8,455 nucleotides of DNA from Arthrobacter sp. (GTDB lineage: Bacteria; Actinomycetota; Actinomycetes; Actinomycetales; Micrococcaceae), in the NCBI GenBank assembly GCA_025464545.1, contig JAODMA010000202.1, forward strand, positions 1 to 8,455, given 5' to 3'. Shown in pieces: positions 4,724 to 8,455 of this stretch (positions are counted from its first letter, which is position 1; each line of letters opens with the position of its first letter). Position numbers and translations under genes: made by a program. A model generated the notes under the pieces. It searched no databases, was not told the origin of the DNA, and saw only the letters and a program-made list of their open reading frames with translations.

Positions 4724-7700
4724 CCACCGAGGCAACGCCGCCCACCCGGCCGGCGGTGCTTCAGGCCGCTCTTCCCGTCCCCAGGTTCAGCCCGGAGGAG
4801 CTGTCCGCGATGCTGGGGGAGAAGAACAGCCCCACGCCGGAGCAGTCCCTGATTATTTCGTCCCCCTTGTCACCCCGGCTGGTCATCGCCGGTGCCGGCT
4901 CGGGAAAGACGGCAACCATGGCGGACCGTGTCGTCTGGCTCGTGGCCAACGGCTGGGTCCGGCCCGAGGAAGTGCTCGGCGTGACCTTCACCCGCAAGGC
5001 CGCCGGGGAGCTCGCCACCCGGATCCGCGCCAAGCTGGCCGCGCTGCAGCGGATTGCCGCCGCGGACTCCGGGAACCTGGTCTTTCCGGCCGGGCTGCTC
5101 AGCACCGATGCACTTGAGCCCAAGGTCTCCACCTACCACTCCTACGCGAGCGGAATCGTGTCCGACTACGGTCTCCGGCTCGGCGTGGAACGCGACGTCG
5201 TGCTGCTCGGAGGCGCCCAGTCCTTCCAGCTCGCCAGCGAGGTCGTGGAGGCGTTCGACGGTGACTATGAGCATTTCCGCGCAGCAAAGTCGACTCTGGT
5301 CAAAGCGGTGATCCAGCTCGCCGGGGAATGCGCGGAGCACCTGCAGCACCCTGCCGGGGTCCGCGGCTGGCTGCTCGAGCGGGTAGCGGAGTTCGAAGCC
5401 CTGCCCTATCTCGCCACCGGCAAGAAGAACCCGAGCCAGGCCGCGGGCGAGCTCAGCGGCCTGCTCCGCACGCGGGCCAGCGTCGCGGACATGGTGGAGC
5501 GCTACACCAACGCCAAACGAGCCCGCGGCGCATTGGACTTCGGCGACCTCGTGGCCCTTGCGGCGCGGGCGGCCAACGAAATCCCGGTCGCCGCGGAAAC
5601 CGAGCGGCAGCGCTACAAGGTCGTGCTGCTGGACGAATTCCAGGACACCTCCCACGCCCAGCTGGTGCTCTTCTCCCGGCTCTTCGGCGACGGCCACGCG
5701 GTGACCGCGGTGGGCGACCCGAACCAGTCGATCTACGGCTTCCGCGGCGCCTCCGCCGGGCAGCTCTTCCACTTCGTCCGGGAATTCCCGCTCCGGCTCG
5801 ACGACGTCGCCGACACCGACAACGCCGGCAGCGCGACCGACAACGCCGGCAGGGCGGCCGACAACGCCAAAGGCGCGGCTCACAGGAACGTCGGCGCGCC
5901 CCGCTTCGCCGTGGCGCCGACGTCGTACCTCACCACCGCATGGCGCAACGGGCGGAACATCCTCTCCGCCGCCAACGTCATTTCCGGTCCGCTCAGCAAG
6001 GCAGCCGCGCATGCCGGTTCCGCCGGCGCACGGGACACGGCCGACACCGTGGAGGTGCCGCCCCTGCAGCCGAGCCCGGCCGCGGTCCAGGGCCGGGTGG
6101 TGCTGGGCCGCTTTGCCACGGACGAGGATGAGGCCGCGGCCATCGCCGGCGACGTGCTGAAGTTCCGGGTGACAGACTTCCAGGCGTCGGGTGCGGAGTA
6201 CCCCGAGCCCCCCGCGATGGCGGTGCTGTGCCGGCGCCGGGCACAGATGGAGTGCGTCCGCCGTGAATTCGAGCAGCGTGGCATCCCGTACGAAATCGTC
6301 GGACTCGGGGGACTGCTGGATACTCCCGAAATAGTGGATCTGGTCGCCACCCTCCGGGTCCTGGCCGATCCGGGACGGTCGGATTCCCTGATGCGGCTGC
6401 TGGCCGGAGCTCGCTGGCGGATCGGGCCGGCCGACCTGATGGCCTTCCACGACTGGTCCAGTTTTCTGGCCCGCCGCCGGGGACGCCCGGCCAGTTCCGA
6501 CGCGGACAATGCCGACACAGAGGCCGGCGCGGAGGAAACGGTGATCGAGGGCGACCTCACGGACGCCGCCAGCCTGGTCGAAGCACTGGACCGGCTGCCG
6601 CGCGAAGGCTGGGTTTCCAGGCACGGCCGCGCACTCAGCCCCGAGGCGCAGGAGCGGCTTCAGCGCCTCTCGGCGGAACTCCGGCAGTTGCGTGGGTTCA
6701 TGGGTGACGACCTCATGACGCTGCTTGGCGAGGTGGAGCGCGCGATGCTCCTCGATATTGAGGTCGCCGCGCGGCCGGGGATCAGCATCCATCAGGCACG
6801 GCGGAACCTGGACGCTTTCCAGGATGCTGCGGCAGGATTCCTGTTCACCTCCCACCGCGTCGATGTGCTGGCCTTCCTCGCCTGGCTGGAGGCAGCAGCC
6901 GCTGAGGAAAACGGTCTGGACGCCGCTGCACCCGAAGTAAACCACGAGGCCGTGCAATTGCTGACCGTGCATGCGTCCAAGGGCCTGGAATGGGATGTTG
7001 TGTTCGTCCCGGGGCTCAACGCAGGAGCCTTTCCCAGCAACCGTGACTCGCGCTGGAGCAGCGGCAGCGCCGCCCTCCCCTGGCCATTGCGCGGGGACCG
7101 GGCGGATCTGCCGCAATGGGACCTGGACCAGCCGGACCAGAAGGGCTGGCTCGATGCCGAGAAGGAGTTCAAGTCGGCCGTCCAGGTGCACGGCGAGGCC
7201 GAGGAACGGCGCCTGGCCTACGTGGCCTACACCCGCGCCAAACACGTCCTCTGGGTATCCAGTGCAGCCTGGGTAGGTTCCCGGGCGGGGATGGCGGAGA
7301 TGTCTCCCTTCCTGGCGGAGCTCGAGGTGCTCTCCGGCGGCGGCTGCGCGGAGATCCACCCCCAGTCGGTCAGCGAGGAATCACTGCCGGAGAAGAGCCC
7401 GCTGACCTCGGAACTGGAACTGGCGCTGTGGCCCTACGACCCTCTCGAAGGTCCGGTCGACCCGCGCACCGGCGCGCGGCTCAGGCTCGCCGCCGGGCGG
7501 CGGGCGGCAATGGAGGCAGCCGCGGCCCGGGTGCTGGCATCCCTGGCCGCCGGCGCAGCGGAAACCGTTCTGGACCCGGCCGGCCCGGCGGAGGCCTTCC
7601 GGGGCGGGGAACAGCCCCGGCCCCTGCGGGGACCGGCCGCGGGCTGGGCACGCGAGGCCGCGACGCTGCTGGAACGCCGTTCCCGGCGGAGTGTCGTGCA

Positions 7701-8307
7701 GGATGTCCATCTGCCGGGCCACATCTCCGCGTCCACGCTGGTGGACCTGGAAGACGACGCCGGTTCGGTGGTCGCACGGCTGCGGCGGCCCGTTCCCCGC
7801 GAGCCGGGGATGTCCGCACGCAAGGGCACCGCCTTCCACGCCTGGGTGGAGCAGTACTTCGGTGCCGCCGGCATGCTGGACCTCGGCGAAGCGGCCGGCT
7901 CGGACGACCATATCGATGAGGCTTACGGGCTCGACGCGATGGTGGCGACGTTCCGCCAGTCGGAATGGGCACACCGTGCACCGGCCCACGTCGAGGTGCC
8001 CGTGGAGACGCGCGTCGGTGACGTGGTGGTCCGCGGCCGGATTGACGCCGTTTTCCGGGACGCGGACGGAGGCTGGGATTTGGTGGACTGGAAGACCGGG
8101 CGCCGGCCGGCCGCAGCCCAGCTCAAAGTGAAGGCCGTTCAGCTTGCTGTCTATCGGCTGGCATGGTCTCGGCTCAAGGGCGTTCCGCTGGACGAAGTCC
8201 GCGCCGCGTTCTACTACGTGGCGGACAACCAAGTGGTCCGCCCGCACGACCTCGGGTCAGCGGAGCGGCTTGAGTCAATCGTGGCGGCCGCCTTGGGCCA
8301 GGGCTAG
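4720..8307 (+). CDS. adnB: AdnB, catalytic helicase-nuclease subunit
   Basis: Starting at the ATG at 4720 the protein has 1195 residues. It carries a full SF1A (UvrD/RecB-like) motor: Q42 in TPEQ, Walker A AGAGSGKTAT (57-66), motif Ia TFTRKAAGEL (89-98), motif II LDEFQDT (304-310), motif III VGDPNQSIYGFRGA (331-344), motif IV TAWRN (406-410), motif V VHASKGLEW (750-758) and motif VI AYVAYTRAK with R839. A RecB-type nuclease follows: GTAFH with H1040, E1092, D1109 in GRID, D1123 and K1125 in VDWKTGR, and Q1141-x3-Y1145. In mycobacteria AdnB tracks on the 3' strand and powers unwinding, and its nuclease cuts that strand; the intact motifs imply the same here. Two acidic, Ala/Asp/Asn-rich inserts (about 361-391 and 590-615) help explain the excess over the roughly 1100 residues of mycobacterial AdnB. 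It overlaps adnA by four bases and shares its stop region with the convergent gene. Confidence 0.92.
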   Translation: MTTEATPPTRPAVLQAALPVPRFSPEELSAMLGEKNSPTPEQSLIISSPLSPRLVIAGAGSGKTATMADRVVWLVANGWVRPEEVLGVTFTRKAAGELATRIRAKLAALQRIAAADSGNLVFPAGLLSTDALEPKVSTYHSYASGIVSDYGLRLGVERDVVLLGGAQSFQLASEVVEAFDGDYEHFRAAKSTLVKAVIQLAGECAEHLQHPAGVRGWLLERVAEFEALPYLATGKKNPSQAAGELSGLLRTRASVADMVERYTNAKRARGALDFGDLVALAARAANEIPVAAETERQRYKVVLLDEFQDTSHAQLVLFSRLFGDGHAVTAVGDPNQSIYGFRGASAGQLFHFVREFPLRLDDVADTDNAGSATDNAGRAADNAKGAAHRNVGAPRFAVAPTSYLTTAWRNGRNILSAANVISGPLSKAAAHAGSAGARDTADTVEVPPLQPSPAAVQGRVVLGRFATDEDEAAAIAGDVLKFRVTDFQASGAEYPEPPAMAVLCRRRAQMECVRREFEQRGIPYEIVGLGGLLDTPEIVDLVATLRVLADPGRSDSLMRLLAGARWRIGPADLMAFHDWSSFLARRRGRPASSDADNADTEAGAEETVIEGDLTDAASLVEALDRLPREGWVSRHGRALSPEAQERLQRLSAELRQLRGFMGDDLMTLLGEVERAMLLDIEVAARPGISIHQARRNLDAFQDAAAGFLFTSHRVDVLAFLAWLEAAAAEENGLDAAAPEVNHEAVQLLTVHASKGLEWDVVFVPGLNAGAFPSNRDSRWSSGSAALPWPLRGDRADLPQWDLDQPDQKGWLDAEKEFKSAVQVHGEAEERRLAYVAYTRAKHVLWVSSAAWVGSRAGMAEMSPFLAELEVLSGGGCAEIHPQSVSEESLPEKSPLTSELELALWPYDPLEGPVDPRTGARLRLAAGRRAAMEAAAARVLASLAAGAAETVLDPAGPAEAFRGGEQPRPLRGPAAGWAREAATLLERRSRRSVVQDVHLPGHISASTLVDLEDDAGSVVARLRRPVPREPGMSARKGTAFHAWVEQYFGAAGMLDLGEAAGSDDHIDEAYGLDAMVATFRQSEWAHRAPAHVEVPVETRVGDVVVRGRIDAVFRDADGGWDLVDWKTGRRPAAAQLKVKAVQLAVYRLAWSRLKGVPLDEVRAAFYYVADNQVVRPHDLGSAERLESIVAAALGQG
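5815..5877 (+). repeat. Three 21-bp tandem repeats inside adnB
   Basis: Three consecutive 21-base units (5815-5835, 5836-5856, 5857-5877) stay in frame and encode TDNAGSA, TDNAGRA and ADNAKGA. Units 1 and 2 differ by one base; unit 3 is more diverged but keeps GACAACGCC at the same place. They fall between motif III and motif IV of the AdnB motor, in a segment that looks like an unstructured surface loop. Confidence 0.85.
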
Positions 8308-8320
8308 CGCGGCTTGGCCT
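8295..8320 (+). terminator. Candidate hairpin spanning the convergent stop codons
   Basis: GGGCCAGG (8295-8302) can pair with CTTGGCCT (8313-8320) in the adnB mRNA, an eight-pair stem including two G-U pairs. The ten-base loop contains both the adnB stop and the stop of the opposite gene. No T tract follows. In minus-strand RNA the two G-U positions become A-C mismatches, so the structure favours the adnB direction. It is the only candidate terminator at this junction. Confidence 0.3.
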
Positions 8321-8455
8321 CGACGACGGGCAGCGCGGTGGTCGAGGTGTCCTCGGAGGTCTTGGCGGCCACCACGGAAATGGACTGCGTCGAGGTGTCG
8401 TCAGCGGAGACGGCGGTTGCCTGCCGGGCGTGAACCACCTCAAACGGCTCCTCGG
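8304..8455 (-). CDS. C-terminal end of an unidentified convergent gene (partial)
   Basis: A minus-strand frame is open from the right edge to the TAG at 8304-8306 and gives 49 residues, starting EEPFEVVHARQATAV and ending VVEAKPR. Its third codon positions are almost all G or C (44 of 49 by my count), the pattern of the real genes here and a good argument for coding. The tail is rich in Thr, Ser, Asp, Val and Ala, contains two related 16-residue segments, and looks disordered. It shows no catalytic motif, so no function can be assigned from the window. From memory of gene order in Arthrobacter relatives, a phosphotransferase-family protein (APH/choline-kinase fold) often follows adnB; this is only a guess from context. 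Its stop codon overlaps the adnB stop within a shared CTAG. Confidence 0.65.
   Translation of the reverse strand, partial: EEPFEVVHARQATAVSADDTSTQSISVVAAKTSEDTSTTALPVVEAKPR
8310..8405 (-). repeat. Two diverged 48-bp tandem units in the convergent gene's tail
   Basis: On the minus strand the adjacent 48-base blocks 8405-8358 and 8357-8310 encode ADDTSTQSISVVAAKT and SEDTSTTALPVVEAKP. Eight of 16 residues match in register and about 30 of 48 bases are identical, with GTCGAGGTGTC (plus-strand reading) exact in both. This looks like an old in-frame tandem duplication in a disordered tail. Confidence 0.5.

Noticed and set aside
3119..4735. A 538-codon open frame on the minus strand, antisense to adnA
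   Set aside because: Same reason: it mirrors the adnA codon pattern, has no recognisable domain, and lies opposite a gene with a full nuclease site.
4870..7359. An 829-codon open frame on the minus strand, antisense to adnB
   Set aside because: In GC-rich DNA with strong third-position bias, antisense frames stay open by chance. The translation shows no recognisable motif, and the plus strand encodes complete helicase and nuclease motifs over the same bases.
1385..8307. RecBCD or AddAB identity for the two large genes
   Set aside because: Both proteins have a UvrD-like motor region and a RecB-type nuclease, with a degenerate first motor and an intact second one, and no RecC- or RecD-like gene is present. 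This pattern fits AdnAB best.
8174..8443. A minus-strand frame overlapping the end of adnB
   Set aside because: It is Pro/Arg-rich, overlaps the AdnB coding end by more than 130 bases, and competes with the better frame ending at 8304, which has strong G/C bias at third positions.

Overview
The window is very GC-rich with strong third-position G/C bias. Its protein style (AdnAB rather than RecBCD or AddAB, TANNNT promoters placed right next to start codons) points to an actinobacterium, most likely an Arthrobacter-like member of the Micrococcaceae. The genus is inferred from remembered protein similarity and was not tested by any search. This looks like a chromosomal DNA-repair locus. I see no insertion sequence, phage gene, CRISPR array, tRNA or rRNA.

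Layout: 1-121 holds no gene I can support, only two short GC-rich hairpins. 122-832 (minus) encodes a DEDDh-type 3'-5' exonuclease. 833-971 is a divergent promoter region in which both genes appear to be leaderless: each has a TANNNT hexamer exactly six bases before its ATG. 972-1388 (plus) is an alkyltransferase-like (ATL) protein in which the MGMT cysteine box is PWWR. 1385-4723 (plus) is AdnA and 4720-8307 (plus) is AdnB, the two subunits of the actinobacterial double-strand-break resecting motor-nuclease. 8304-8455 (minus) is the C-terminal end of a gene that runs off the right edge.

The three plus-strand genes form a tight operon: GTGA joins the ATL gene to adnA and ATGA joins adnA to adnB, so translation is probably coupled. 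AdnB carries a complete set of SF1 helicase motifs plus a RecB-type nuclease. AdnA keeps its Walker A and a full nuclease site but has lost key residues in motifs II, III and V. The expected picture is one working motor (AdnB), with each subunit carrying a nuclease. An ATL protein that marks alkylated bases for excision repair is thus made together with the machine that starts homologous recombination, beside a divergent proofreading-type exonuclease.

No wholly new system is evident. The points most worth a second look are the rearranged cysteine set at the AdnA iron-sulfur position, a 21-bp tandem repeat inside the AdnB motor, the operon fusion of ATL with adnAB, the paired leaderless promoters, and the convergent junction where two stop codons share one CTAG.
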